Shown here: piece after piece, positions 16,558 through 28,081 of the stretch
Layout of the letters: each line of letters starts with the position of its first letter
Position numbering within the stretch: position 1 is the stretch's first letter
Assembly (NCBI RefSeq): GCF_003012705.1
Contig: NZ_PXYL01000004.1
Span: 124,001-188,000, forward strand
Direction of reading: 5' to 3'
Source of the DNA: Pseudaminobacter soli (ex Li et al. 2025)
GTDB taxonomy: Bacteria; Pseudomonadota; Alphaproteobacteria; Rhizobiales; Rhizobiaceae
DNA length: 64,000 nt
Program-made: the position numbers and the translations under genes
Notes under the pieces: generated by a model
Database searches by the model: none
What the model was told of the DNA's origin: nothing
Seen by the model: the letters and a program-made list of their open reading frames with translations, nothing else

Positions 16558-17508
16558 TCAGGCCTGCGATGGAGCAACCTGTCGCACCGCCCTGCGCTCC
16601 AGCCCCAACTGCCGCTCGCGCCAGATGATGAAGATGCCCGCCCCGACGACGATGAGCCCGCCCACCAGCATGTGGATCGTCGGCACGTCGCCAAAAAGGT
16701 AGTAGCCGACGGCGAGGCCGAAGATCATCGAGGTGTATTCGAATGGCGCGACCGTGGAGGCTTCCGCATATCGATAAGCTTCGGTCATCAGAAGCTGGCC
16801 GAGCCCGCCGCAGCATCCCGCAATGATGAGCAGGGCTGCCTGCTGGAACGTCAGGGCACTCCAGCCCAACGGGTAGGTACACAGCGCCAGGACAGTTGAG
16901 GTCAGCGAAAACCACAGGACAATCGTTCCGGTACGTTCGGTGTGAACTAGGCTGCGCACGACGATCATGGCGAGCGCCGAGACGGCGGCGCCGACGATTG
17001 CAGCGATAACGCCGAGCATCTCGTCGTTGCCCATGCCGGCACCCGCACCAAACAAGGTCAGCTTCGGCCACGAAATGATGCAGACGCCGATCAGGCCAAC
17101 CACGACCGCGCTCCAGCGATAAAAGCGGATCGTCTCGCCGAGGATAATCGAGCTGAACACCACCACCAGTAGCGGTTGCGCATAGTTGAGCGTGATCGCC
17201 TCGGGCAAAGGCAGCCGCGTGAGCGCGAAGAAGCCGAGCCCCATGGCGGTCACGCCCACCATGCCGCGGGCGATGTGGTTCAGCGGACGCTTCGTGTGAA
17301 AAGCCGTGCGCAACTCCTGGCGAAAGCCCAGGAAAGCCAGGATCGGCAACATCGCGAAGAACGAGCGGAAGAAAACGATCTGGCCCGCCGGCAATGGCCC
17401 TGCCGCCTTGATCAGCGACGACATGGCGACAAATACGGTCACCGACACGACCTTGAAGGCAATGCCGGTGAGCGGTCGGTTGACCCGCGAACTCTCGGAT
17501 TTATTCAC
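16558..17508 (-). CDS. EamA/DMT-superfamily transporter
   Basis: A 316-residue protein with about ten membrane helices and two EamA repeats; typical parts are PAGQIVFFRSFFAMLPILAFL and IARGMVGVTAMGLGFFALTRLPLPEAITLNYAQPLLVVVFS. I choose GTG 17508, whose GTGA overlaps the stop of the upstream molybdoprotein gene, indicating translational coupling; the frame extending to 17718 would run deep into that gene. It is a probable inner-membrane metabolite exporter. Coupling to a molybdenum hydroxylase suggests it could move that enzyme's substrate or product, but this is inference. Confidence 0.85.
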   Translation of the reverse strand: MNKSESSRVNRPLTGIAFKVVSVTVFVAMSSLIKAAGPLPAGQIVFFRSFFAMLPILAFLGFRQELRTAFHTKRPLNHIARGMVGVTAMGLGFFALTRLPLPEAITLNYAQPLLVVVFSSIILGETIRFYRWSAVVVGLIGVCIISWPKLTLFGAGAGMGNDEMLGVIAAIVGAAVSALAMIVVRSLVHTERTGTIVLWFSLTSTVLALCTYPLGWSALTFQQAALLIIAGCCGGLGQLLMTEAYRYAEASTVAPFEYTSMIFGLAVGYYLFGDVPTIHMLVGGLIVVGAGIFIIWRERQLGLERRAVRQVAPSQA

Positions 17509-19817
17509 TTTGCTGCCACGGCGTCCTGGATCGTTGCCCATATGCGCGACGGCGTCGCCGGCATTTCGATATGTCGCACCCCATAGGCACGGTAAAGCGC
17601 GTCGGTGACGGCATTGAGCGTGGCAGGCGTCGAGCCGATCGCACCGGCTTCGCCGGCACCCTTTATGCCGAGTGCATTTGTTGTCGATGGCACGTTGCGG
17701 GTCTCGAAATGCAGCCACGGAAAATTGTTCGCGCGCGGCATGGCATAATCCATGAAGCTGGCGGTCAGCAACTGGCCATCTTCGCCATAAACGGCGTTTT
17801 CGCTCAAAGCCTGTCCGATGCCCTGAACCACCCCGCCATGCACCTGGCCGGCGAGCAGGATCGGGTTCACCGTCGCCCCGAAATCGTCGACGATCGTGTA
17901 GGCGACGATCTTGGTGTTTCCGGTCTCAGGGTCGATCTCGACCTCACAGATATGCGTGCCGTTGGGATAAGTCGCTTCGTGCTGAACGAACTCGCCCACA
18001 CCCTTGAGATCTTCCGGACGCTTGGCGGTCTTTGCGATGTCGGCAAAGCTGATCGAGCGGTCAGTGCCGACGATGCGCGCCGTGCCGTCGATCAGTTCGA
18101 TATCGGCGGCAGAGGCCTCGAGTTCGTCGGCCGCGATCTTGGCGATTTTTTCGGCCAGTGCTTCGCCGGCGCGAGCGGCTGAGACCCCGCCGAGTGGTAT
18201 GGAGCGGGAACCGCCGGTACCTCCGCCGCGCGCGAGGCGATCGGTGTCGCCCTGCACCACCTTAACCTGCGCAATGTCCATGCCGAGCTTTTCGGCCACG
18301 AACTGCGCATAGGCGGTGGCGTGGCCTTGCCCGTTGGACTGCGTTCCGATCAGAAGCGTGACCGTGCCGTCGCCATTGAGCTCGACATGGGCAGGCTCCG
18401 ACCCTGCGAAGGCGCAGGCTTCGATATAGGTCGCCATGCCGATGCCGCGGATTTTGCCGTCGGCCCTGGAGCCGGCAAGGCGCGCCGGAAAATCCGACCA
18501 GTTCGCCCGCTCCATGGCAAGGTCCATGTGCCCGGCGAATTCGCCGACGTCGTAAAGCCTGCCTGTTGGTGTCAGATAAGGAAATTGCTCGGACTTGATG
18601 AAGTTGCGGCGACGGATTTCGTCCGGGGCCAAGCCGAGGTCGTGCGCGCAGGCATCGACGAGCTTTTCGATCAGGAACGCCGCTTCGGGTCGACCTGCTC
18701 CGCGATAGGCATCCACCGGGCAGGTGTTGGTATAGACCCCGGTTACAGTCGCATCGAGAGTCGGAATGTCATAGGCGCCGGTCGACATGGTGGCGCCGAC
18801 ATAAGGCACGAAGGGTCCGTATTGAGAGCAATATGCGCCGAGATTGGCGGTGATGCGGATGCGCAGGCCCAGAAAGCGTCCATCGCGATCCATGGCCATT
18901 TCGGCGGTGACGACGTGGTCACGCCCTTGCGCGTCGGTCAAAAAATGTTCCGTCCGGTCGCCGGCCCATTTGACCGGCCGGCCCAGGCGCCGCGCCGCCT
19001 CCAGCACCAGCGCATGCTCACGGTAGACGAAGCTCTTCGGGCCGAAACCGCCACCAACGTCCGGCGTCACCACGCGCAGCTTGTCCGGCTGTATGCCGAA
19101 CACCTGCTTGGCCAGGATCGAGCGCATGGAATGCACGCCCTGCGAACCCGTCGTGAGCTGGAAGCGGCCCTCGTCAGCGTGCCACTCACCGATGGCCGAG
19201 CGGGGCTCCATGTAGTTGCAGACGAGACGGTTGTTGATGAAGTCGATGCGGGTGATGCGTTCGGCCAGCTCGAAGGCGGCTTCCGTCTTCACCGCATCGC
19301 CGAGTTCGTAAAGGAACGCGCGGTTGGTTCCAAGTTCCGGCCACACCAGCGGCGTTTCGGGTTCGAGCGAGGTGGCGGTGTTGCCGGCTGCCTCCTCGCT
19401 GTCGTAGTCGACCTCGATCAGTTCGGCCGCGTCCTGCGCCTGCGCGCGACTGTCGGCCACCACGAAGGCCACGGCATCGCCAACATAGTTCACCCTATCG
19501 CGGCAGAGTATCGGTATATCGCGCGTCGGCGCCTGGGAGCCGTCGGGCTGCGGCTGCATCATGCCGGACCTGAGATCGCCGAGGCCTTTGACATCGGCGC
19601 CCGTCAGCACCAGATGTACGCCGGGAGCGGCCTTCGCCGCCTCAACCGAGGTCATCCTCATCGAAGCTTTCGCAACCGGAGACCGCAGCACATAGCCGTG
19701 CAGCATGCCGGGCACGGCTATGTCGTCGGTGTAACGGCCACGCCCAGTGATAAAGGCCTGATCTTCGACGCGTAGGACAGACGCGCCCATTCCGAATTTC
19801 GGCGTGACGATCGTCAT
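17505..19817 (-). CDS. Xanthine dehydrogenase/CO dehydrogenase family molybdopterin-binding subunit (form II CoxL-like)
   Basis: A 770-residue large subunit of the molybdenum hydroxylase family, start ATG 19817. It has the a/b hammerhead domain (GRYTDDIAVPGMLHGYVLRSP) and the molybdopterin-binding domains with GGGFGPK, and GVSAARAGEALAEKI towards the C-terminal half. The active-site loop reads AYRGAGR, the signature of form II CoxL-like enzymes rather than the AYxCSFR of true CO dehydrogenase, so the substrate is probably an aldehyde or N-heterocycle. The FAD and [2Fe-2S] subunits that normally accompany it are not adjacent. The gene is coupled to the downstream EamA transporter gene. Confidence 0.9.
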   Translation of the reverse strand: MTIVTPKFGMGASVLRVEDQAFITGRGRYTDDIAVPGMLHGYVLRSPVAKASMRMTSVEAAKAAPGVHLVLTGADVKGLGDLRSGMMQPQPDGSQAPTRDIPILCRDRVNYVGDAVAFVVADSRAQAQDAAELIEVDYDSEEAAGNTATSLEPETPLVWPELGTNRAFLYELGDAVKTEAAFELAERITRIDFINNRLVCNYMEPRSAIGEWHADEGRFQLTTGSQGVHSMRSILAKQVFGIQPDKLRVVTPDVGGGFGPKSFVYREHALVLEAARRLGRPVKWAGDRTEHFLTDAQGRDHVVTAEMAMDRDGRFLGLRIRITANLGAYCSQYGPFVPYVGATMSTGAYDIPTLDATVTGVYTNTCPVDAYRGAGRPEAAFLIEKLVDACAHDLGLAPDEIRRRNFIKSEQFPYLTPTGRLYDVGEFAGHMDLAMERANWSDFPARLAGSRADGKIRGIGMATYIEACAFAGSEPAHVELNGDGTVTLLIGTQSNGQGHATAYAQFVAEKLGMDIAQVKVVQGDTDRLARGGGTGGSRSIPLGGVSAARAGEALAEKIAKIAADELEASAADIELIDGTARIVGTDRSISFADIAKTAKRPEDLKGVGEFVQHEATYPNGTHICEVEIDPETGNTKIVAYTIVDDFGATVNPILLAGQVHGGVVQGIGQALSENAVYGEDGQLLTASFMDYAMPRANNFPWLHFETRNVPSTTNALGIKGAGEAGAIGSTPATLNAVTDALYRAYGVRHIEMPATPSRIWATIQDAVAAK

Positions 19818-19995
19818 GGTTACCCCGCAATGTTCGGACGAGAATGCGGGCCTGAAATAGGTCCTGCGTCAGTTTTGTCGAGGGTGGCTTTCGTGTAAAG
19901 AGCAGCACTGCCATCTTTTGTAGGCCAGCTGCCAGGCGGCCAGAGATGGAAACGGCTGCTCGCAACCAGCAGATCCCAACAGGAAAGTCGTGATA

Positions 19996-22641
19996 ATGCG
20001 TACAGATACCGGTCAGGTGTTTCGGCTCGAAGACTATCGCCCGAGCGATTATCTCATCCCCTCGACCGGACTGACCTTCAGGCTTTCACCCGACGAGACA
20101 ACGGTGGTCGCCGAACTGACGGTCGAGCGCCGCAACGGCGTGAAGGGCGCTCCGTCGCTGATCCTCGATGGCGACGGCTTGGTCCTGCGCCGCATCGAGA
20201 TCGATGGAAAGACACTTGAGCCTTCCGCCTACCAGGCTTCCGCCGACCAGCTCGTCATTGCCAACCCGCCGGCTTCCGGGCGCTTCAAGCTTCTGCTGGA
20301 GACCCAGATCGCACCGTCGAAGAACGAAGCGTTGATGGGACTCTACAGGTCGAATGGGGTCTATTGCACGCAGTGCGAGGCGGAAGGCTTTCGGCGCATC
20401 ACTTATTTTCTCGATCGGCCGGATATCCTCTCGGTCTATACGGTTCGGGTCGAGGCGCGGCGCGACGAAGCCCCGCTGCTGCTGTCGAACGGCAATCCGA
20501 TTGAAAGCGGCGATCTGGAAGATGGCTGGCATTATGCGGTCTGGCACGACCCCTTCCCGAAGCCGTCCTACCTGTTCGCGCTGGTCGCCGGCGATCTCGG
20601 CCGCGTGGGCGATAGTTTCGTCACCGCCTCGGGTCGCTCGGTCGAGCTCGGCATCTATGTCGAACACGGCAAAGAGCGCCTTGCCACCTATGCGATGGAT
20701 GCCCTGAAGCGCTCGATGCGCTGGGACGAGGAGGTATTCGGCTGCGAATACGACCTCGACGTCTTCAACATCGTCGCCGTCTCCGACTTCAACATGGGCG
20801 CGATGGAGAACAAGGGTCTCAACATCTTCAACGACAAATATGTGCTTGCCGACGAGGAGACCGCGACCGACACGGATTTCGCCAATATCGAGGCGATCAT
20901 CGCTCACGAATATTTCCACAATTGGACAGGAAACAGAATCACTTGCCGCGATTGGTTCCAGCTCTGTCTCAAGGAAGGGCTGACCGTTTTCCGCGACCAT
21001 GAGTTTTCCGCCGACCAGCGCTCGCGCGCGGTCAAGCGCATCGCGGAGGTGCGCACGCTGAGAGCACATCAGTTCCCCGAGGACCAGGGACCGCTCGCGC
21101 ATCCGGTGCGTCCGCGCCGCTACCGCGAGATCAACAACTTCTACACGGCCACCGTCTACGAAAAGGGCTCCGAGGTCGTGCGCATGATCCGCACCATCCT
21201 CGGCGCGAAGGCGTTCCGGGAAGGCATGGATCTCTACTTCGAGCGGCACGACGGGGACGCGGCCACGATCGAGGATTTTCTAAAAGTCTTCGAGGACGTG
21301 TCCGGCCAGGACCTGTCGCAGTTCGCGCTCTGGTATCATCAGGCCGGCACGCCGAACGTAACTGTCAGCGGCTCGCACAATGCCGCTTCAGGCGAGTTCA
21401 CCCTGGAGATCGAACAGTCGGTGCCGCCGACACCCTCGGAAAGCCGCAAGCGCTTGATGCACATCCCCCTCGCCTTCGGCCTTGTCGACCCGGACGGCAA
21501 GGACATGGCCTATGCCGATGTCGAGGGAGCCGATGTCGCCGACGGCGTCATCCACCTGCGCAAGCGTCGGCACGTGGTGAAGTTCTCCGGAATCGCCGAG
21601 CGGCCCTCGGTGTCGCTGAACCGCGGCTTCTCGGCGCCGATCACGCTTTCGGTCGCGCAAAGCGCGGAGGATCGCGCCTTCCTGGCACGGCATGACAGCG
21701 ATGCCTTCTCGCGCTGGCAGGCGTTCAACACGCTTTTGACGGAAACTCTGATCACCGCCTTCCGCAGCGTGCTTGGTGGCAAAGCGCCCGACTTCTCACC
21801 CGAGTTGCTGAAGCTTGCCGGCACGATTGCCACCGACGAGACGCTGGAGCCCGCCTTCCGCGCGCTGGCCTTGATGTTGCCGGGCGAAGCCGACATCGCC
21901 CGCGAGATCGGCAACAACATCGACCCCGACGCGCTCCGCGCCGGACGGGAAGCGCTGACGTTCGCCGTCGCAAAGACAAATCGCGAAGCTTTCAGTGCCT
22001 TGTATGCGAGCCTTAACGCTGCCAGGCCTTTCAGCCCCGATGCGGCAAGCGCCGGCAAGCGGGCGCTGCGAAACGTGCTTCTTGACTATCTTTCGGCGCT
22101 GCCGGGAGGCGTCGGCTTGGCTGGCGACCATTTCGCTGCGGCGACCAACATGACCGACCGCGCCGCCGCGCTGAGCGTTCTTGCACATCGCCATCGCGGA
22201 TCACAGCAAGCGACCGATGCCCTGGCGTCCTTCGAGGCAAGGTACTGCAAAGATGCCCTGGTCATGGACAAGTGGTTCCAGATCCAGGCTTCGACACCCG
22301 GTGCCGAAGCTGTCGACATCGTCCGCAGCCTGATGGAACATCCGGCTTTCTCGATATCCAATCCGAACCGTGTGCGCTCGCTGATCGGTACCTTCGCCAG
22401 CGCCAATCAGACCGGCTTCCATCGAGCCGACGGCGCGGGCTATCAGTTGTTCGTCGACACCGTGCTGGCGGTCGAAAAGCGCAACCCGCAGGTCGCCGCT
22501 CGTCTCGCCACGGCGTTGCGCTCGTGGCGTTCGCTCGAACCGGGAAGGCAAGCCAAGGCTCGCGAAGCGTTGCTGACCATGAGCTCGACGCCGAACCTGT
22601 CGGCCGATTTGCGCGACATCATCGAGAGAACCCTCGCCTGA
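19996..22641 (+). CDS. pepN: Aminopeptidase N (M1 family)
   Basis: A protein of about 881 residues matching bacterial PepN. The substrate motif GAMENKGLNIF and the zinc site HEYFHNWTGNRITCRDWFQLCLKEG (HExxH-18-E) are intact, followed by LTVFRDHEFSAD. It trims N-terminal residues from peptides in the cytoplasm. Two starts are possible: ATG 19996, or GTG 19990, which is closer to the AGGAAAG ribosome site; the choice changes only two residues. It is divergent from the molybdoprotein gene and lies before a histidine kinase gene on the same strand. Confidence 0.93.
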   Translation: MRTDTGQVFRLEDYRPSDYLIPSTGLTFRLSPDETTVVAELTVERRNGVKGAPSLILDGDGLVLRRIEIDGKTLEPSAYQASADQLVIANPPASGRFKLLLETQIAPSKNEALMGLYRSNGVYCTQCEAEGFRRITYFLDRPDILSVYTVRVEARRDEAPLLLSNGNPIESGDLEDGWHYAVWHDPFPKPSYLFALVAGDLGRVGDSFVTASGRSVELGIYVEHGKERLATYAMDALKRSMRWDEEVFGCEYDLDVFNIVAVSDFNMGAMENKGLNIFNDKYVLADEETATDTDFANIEAIIAHEYFHNWTGNRITCRDWFQLCLKEGLTVFRDHEFSADQRSRAVKRIAEVRTLRAHQFPEDQGPLAHPVRPRRYREINNFYTATVYEKGSEVVRMIRTILGAKAFREGMDLYFERHDGDAATIEDFLKVFEDVSGQDLSQFALWYHQAGTPNVTVSGSHNAASGEFTLEIEQSVPPTPSESRKRLMHIPLAFGLVDPDGKDMAYADVEGADVADGVIHLRKRRHVVKFSGIAERPSVSLNRGFSAPITLSVAQSAEDRAFLARHDSDAFSRWQAFNTLLTETLITAFRSVLGGKAPDFSPELLKLAGTIATDETLEPAFRALALMLPGEADIAREIGNNIDPDALRAGREALTFAVAKTNREAFSALYASLNAARPFSPDAASAGKRALRNVLLDYLSALPGGVGLAGDHFAAATNMTDRAAALSVLAHRHRGSQQATDALASFEARYCKDALVMDKWFQIQASTPGAEAVDIVRSLMEHPAFSISNPNRVRSLIGTFASANQTGFHRADGAGYQLFVDTVLAVEKRNPQVAARLATALRSWRSLEPGRQAKAREALLTMSSTPNLSADLRDIIERTLA

Positions 22642-22781
22642 CGAGATAATTTTCGCGTCTGTCGAGGCATTTTTGCGCCCGGCCTATGGACAAGGGGAAT
22701 CAGCTTTGATTCTTTATGGATGATTCGGATGTGCGGCGTTACCGGATCATTCTTAACAAAAAGGTTACGGGGAGCCTGTCG

Positions 22782-25106
<2,325 letters not shown>

Positions 25107-25114
25107 ACGGCGGT

Positions 25115-28081
25115 TTATTTCTTCCTGACGCGCAGCAGGCGGTCGAAATTGGCCCTGACCTTTCGCGCCGTTTCCTTGAGATGCGCTTCGAGCACGGCGA
25201 AATCCGGCAGGTCGGTTGCGCGCAGCAACAGATCGGCAAGGCCTGGCGGCATGTCGCTGCGCTCGAAGGCCCCGGTCAGGCACAGACGTATCATTTGCGT
25301 CAGCGACAGGTAGAGCGAATAGGCGTCGTACAGTTCCTGCCGCACCTGGGCATCGGCGAATTCGGGGCTGAGGCGCGCGAGGGTTTCGGCCGTGCTTGCG
25401 GTGTGCGGTCCCTGCTCGATCCTATGCGTCAGGACCGCCACCTGCGCAATGAACTCGAGATCGATCAGGCCGCCCGGAATGAGCTTGATGTCCCAGGGGT
25501 CGCGCGGCGGCTTCTCCTCCTCGATCATCTTGCGCATGTTAACCGCCTCTTTCGCGACTTTGGAAAAGTCGCGCGGCAAGGCGAGTACCGACGTCACTTC
25601 CGCTTCGGCGGCCTCGCAAAGTTCCGGGTCACCGGCCACAGCGCGAGCGCGGGTGATGGCCATATGCTCCCAGGTCCAGGCCTCTTCCCGCTGGTATCTG
25701 CGGAACGCATCGATGTGGGTGGCAACCGGACCCTTGTTGCCGGAGGGCCGCAAGCGCAGGTCGAGTTCGTAGAGAACACCTTCGGCCGTCGGCGCTGACA
25801 CGGCGGCGATCAGGCGTTGCGTCAGGCGGGCATAGTAATGCGACGGCGCCAGTGGTTTCTCGCCGTCACTCTCTTCGGCGTCGGGGTCGTGGTCGTAAAG
25901 CAGGATGAGGTCGACATCCGATCCGGCGGTCAGCTCGCGGCTGCCCAACTTGCCCATACCGAGAATTGCCGCCTTGCCGCCTTTGACCCTGCCGTGCCGC
26001 ACGGCAAATTCGTCGACGACCGCGTCGAGCGCATTGCCGATCGTCAGATCGGCAAGATCGGAGAAGGCCCTGCCAGCTCTTGCCGCGTCGATCGATCCGG
26101 CCAGGAGACGCACGCCGATGAGGAATTTTTGTTCCGCGGCGAAGATGCGCAGACGATCGAGAACGTCTTCGTAGGTCTTCGCGCCTTCAAGGAAGACCGA
26201 CAGACGCGTCGCGAGATACGTCCGGTCGGGCAGTTCCGACAGCAATAGCGGGTCCAGCAGACCATCAAATACATGCGGCCGCCGGGTGACGATCATTGCC
26301 AACCGGGGTGCGGTTCCCATGATCGTCGCCAGCAGCCGCAGCAACGCCGGATTGGATTGCAGGAGCGAGAACAGCTGGATGCCTGCCGGCAGCCCAGCCA
26401 GAAACTCATCGAACCGCATCAGCGCTTCATCGGCGCGGCGTGTCTTGCCGAAGGCTTCGAGCAGCGCTGGCGTCAGTTCGGTTAAGCGCTCGCGCGCTTC
26501 GGCCGATTGCGTCGCCCGGTAACGCCCGAAATGCCAGCTTCGAATGACGCGGCAAATGTCGCTCGGCCGCTCGAAGCCCAACCTGTGCAGGGTTTGCAGC
26601 GTATCGGGATCGTCGACGTCGCCGGTGAAGACCAGATTGCCGATACCCGAAGACAGCTCCGGCGCCGTCTCGAAGAGCGCCGCATAGTGGCGCTCGACCT
26701 GATGCAGAGAGGCGCGAAACTCGGCCGCAAACGTCTCGCGATCGGTGAAACCGAGCATGTGGGCGATCCGTTCGAGCCCCTCATCGTCCTCGGGCAGCGT
26801 GTGGGTCTGCTCGTCGGCCACCATCTGGATCGCGTGCTCCACGCGCCGCAGGAACCAGTATTGCTGCGCCAGCGTGTCCCTGGCCTCCGCCGTGATCCAA
26901 CCGTGCGCCGCCAGCTGGGCAAGCATGGCCACCGTCTCGCGGCCGCGCAGATCCGGGAAGCGTCCGCCCGCGATCAGCTGCTGGGTCTGGACGAAGAACT
27001 CGATCTCGCGAATCCCACCCCGACCGAGCTTGACGTTGTGCCCCTTCACCGCGATCTCGCCATGCCCCTTGTGGGCATGGATTTGGCGCTTGATCGAATG
27101 GACGTCGGCGATTGCCGCAAAGTCCATGTATTTGCGCCAGACATAGGGCTGCAATTCCTTGAGGAAGGCAGCGCCCGCCTTGAGGTCGCCCGCGACGGGG
27201 CGCGCCTTGATCATGGCCGCGCGCTCCCAGTTCTGGCCGCGCCCTTCGTAATAGAGCAAGGCGGCCTGAACCGGGATTGCAAGCGGCGTCGAGCCCGGGT
27301 CCGGGCGCAAGCGCAGATCGGTGCGGAAGACGTAGCCGTGCTCAGTACGATCCTGCAGGATTTTTACGAGCCGCCGCGTCATGCGCGCGAAGAGGTCCGC
27401 AGCCCCGAACGGATCGGTGACGGCCGGCGCTTCCGGCTCGAAAAACACCACCAGATCGATGTCGGACGAGAAGTTGAGCTCATGGGCGCCGAGCTTGCCC
27501 ATGCCGAGCAGTATCCATCCTGAGCCCGCGGCCGGCCTCTCCGGGTCAGGAAGGTTCAACTTCCCCTGGAAATGCGCCTCGCGGAGCAGGAAGTCCGAGG
27601 CGGCACGGACGCTGGCATCGGCCAGATCACTAAGGCGCCGGACAGTGGCGGCGGTGTCGAATTCGCCGGCAAGCTCTGCCAGCGCGATGAGGAAATGTGC
27701 CTCGAGCTTCAGTCGGCGCAGCGCCATCATCAGGCTCTTTTCGGACACGTCCTGCGCGCGCGCCGCCGCTGCGATTTCACTTTGAATGAAGAGCAGCCGC
27801 TCATCGATCGTCTGGCCAAACAGCGCGTCGAGAATTTCCGGCCGACGGCGCGCGCAATCGCGCATGAAGATCGAAAGATCGAACACCGCCTCCAGAAATG
27901 CTGCCAGGCGGCTTTTTCCGTTCAGCAGCGTGGAAAGCCGCGTGAGCCCGGCTTCCTTCGCCGCATCGGCAATCTCGGCGATCTCGCGCCTGGCGCGTTC
28001 CCGGTCGAGCGGAACGAGTTGCGGCACGGGACTGCCGAACCAGGGTTGGTCCTTCGGCTTGGCAGCCAGTCCTGTCGTCAT
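25115..28081 (-). CDS. glnE: Bifunctional glutamine synthetase adenylyltransferase/adenylyl-removing enzyme
   Basis: A full-length 988-residue GlnE. The N-terminal adenylyl-removing nucleotidyltransferase motif is LLGMGKLGAHELNFSSDIDL (residues about 191-210), and the C-terminal adenylylating domain repeats it as LGMGKLGSRELTAGSDVDL near residue 700. It adds or removes AMP on GlnA according to nitrogen status, signalled through PII and glutamine. ATG 28081 overlaps the stop of the upstream histidine kinase gene by four bases (ATGA), so the three genes RR-HK-glnE appear to be translationally linked. It is convergent with the PAS kinase gene. Confidence 0.96.
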   Translation of the reverse strand: MTTGLAAKPKDQPWFGSPVPQLVPLDRERARREIAEIADAAKEAGLTRLSTLLNGKSRLAAFLEAVFDLSIFMRDCARRRPEILDALFGQTIDERLLFIQSEIAAAARAQDVSEKSLMMALRRLKLEAHFLIALAELAGEFDTAATVRRLSDLADASVRAASDFLLREAHFQGKLNLPDPERPAAGSGWILLGMGKLGAHELNFSSDIDLVVFFEPEAPAVTDPFGAADLFARMTRRLVKILQDRTEHGYVFRTDLRLRPDPGSTPLAIPVQAALLYYEGRGQNWERAAMIKARPVAGDLKAGAAFLKELQPYVWRKYMDFAAIADVHSIKRQIHAHKGHGEIAVKGHNVKLGRGGIREIEFFVQTQQLIAGGRFPDLRGRETVAMLAQLAAHGWITAEARDTLAQQYWFLRRVEHAIQMVADEQTHTLPEDDEGLERIAHMLGFTDRETFAAEFRASLHQVERHYAALFETAPELSSGIGNLVFTGDVDDPDTLQTLHRLGFERPSDICRVIRSWHFGRYRATQSAEARERLTELTPALLEAFGKTRRADEALMRFDEFLAGLPAGIQLFSLLQSNPALLRLLATIMGTAPRLAMIVTRRPHVFDGLLDPLLLSELPDRTYLATRLSVFLEGAKTYEDVLDRLRIFAAEQKFLIGVRLLAGSIDAARAGRAFSDLADLTIGNALDAVVDEFAVRHGRVKGGKAAILGMGKLGSRELTAGSDVDLILLYDHDPDAEESDGEKPLAPSHYYARLTQRLIAAVSAPTAEGVLYELDLRLRPSGNKGPVATHIDAFRRYQREEAWTWEHMAITRARAVAGDPELCEAAEAEVTSVLALPRDFSKVAKEAVNMRKMIEEEKPPRDPWDIKLIPGGLIDLEFIAQVAVLTHRIEQGPHTASTAETLARLSPEFADAQVRQELYDAYSLYLSLTQMIRLCLTGAFERSDMPPGLADLLLRATDLPDFAVLEAHLKETARKVRANFDRLLRVRKK

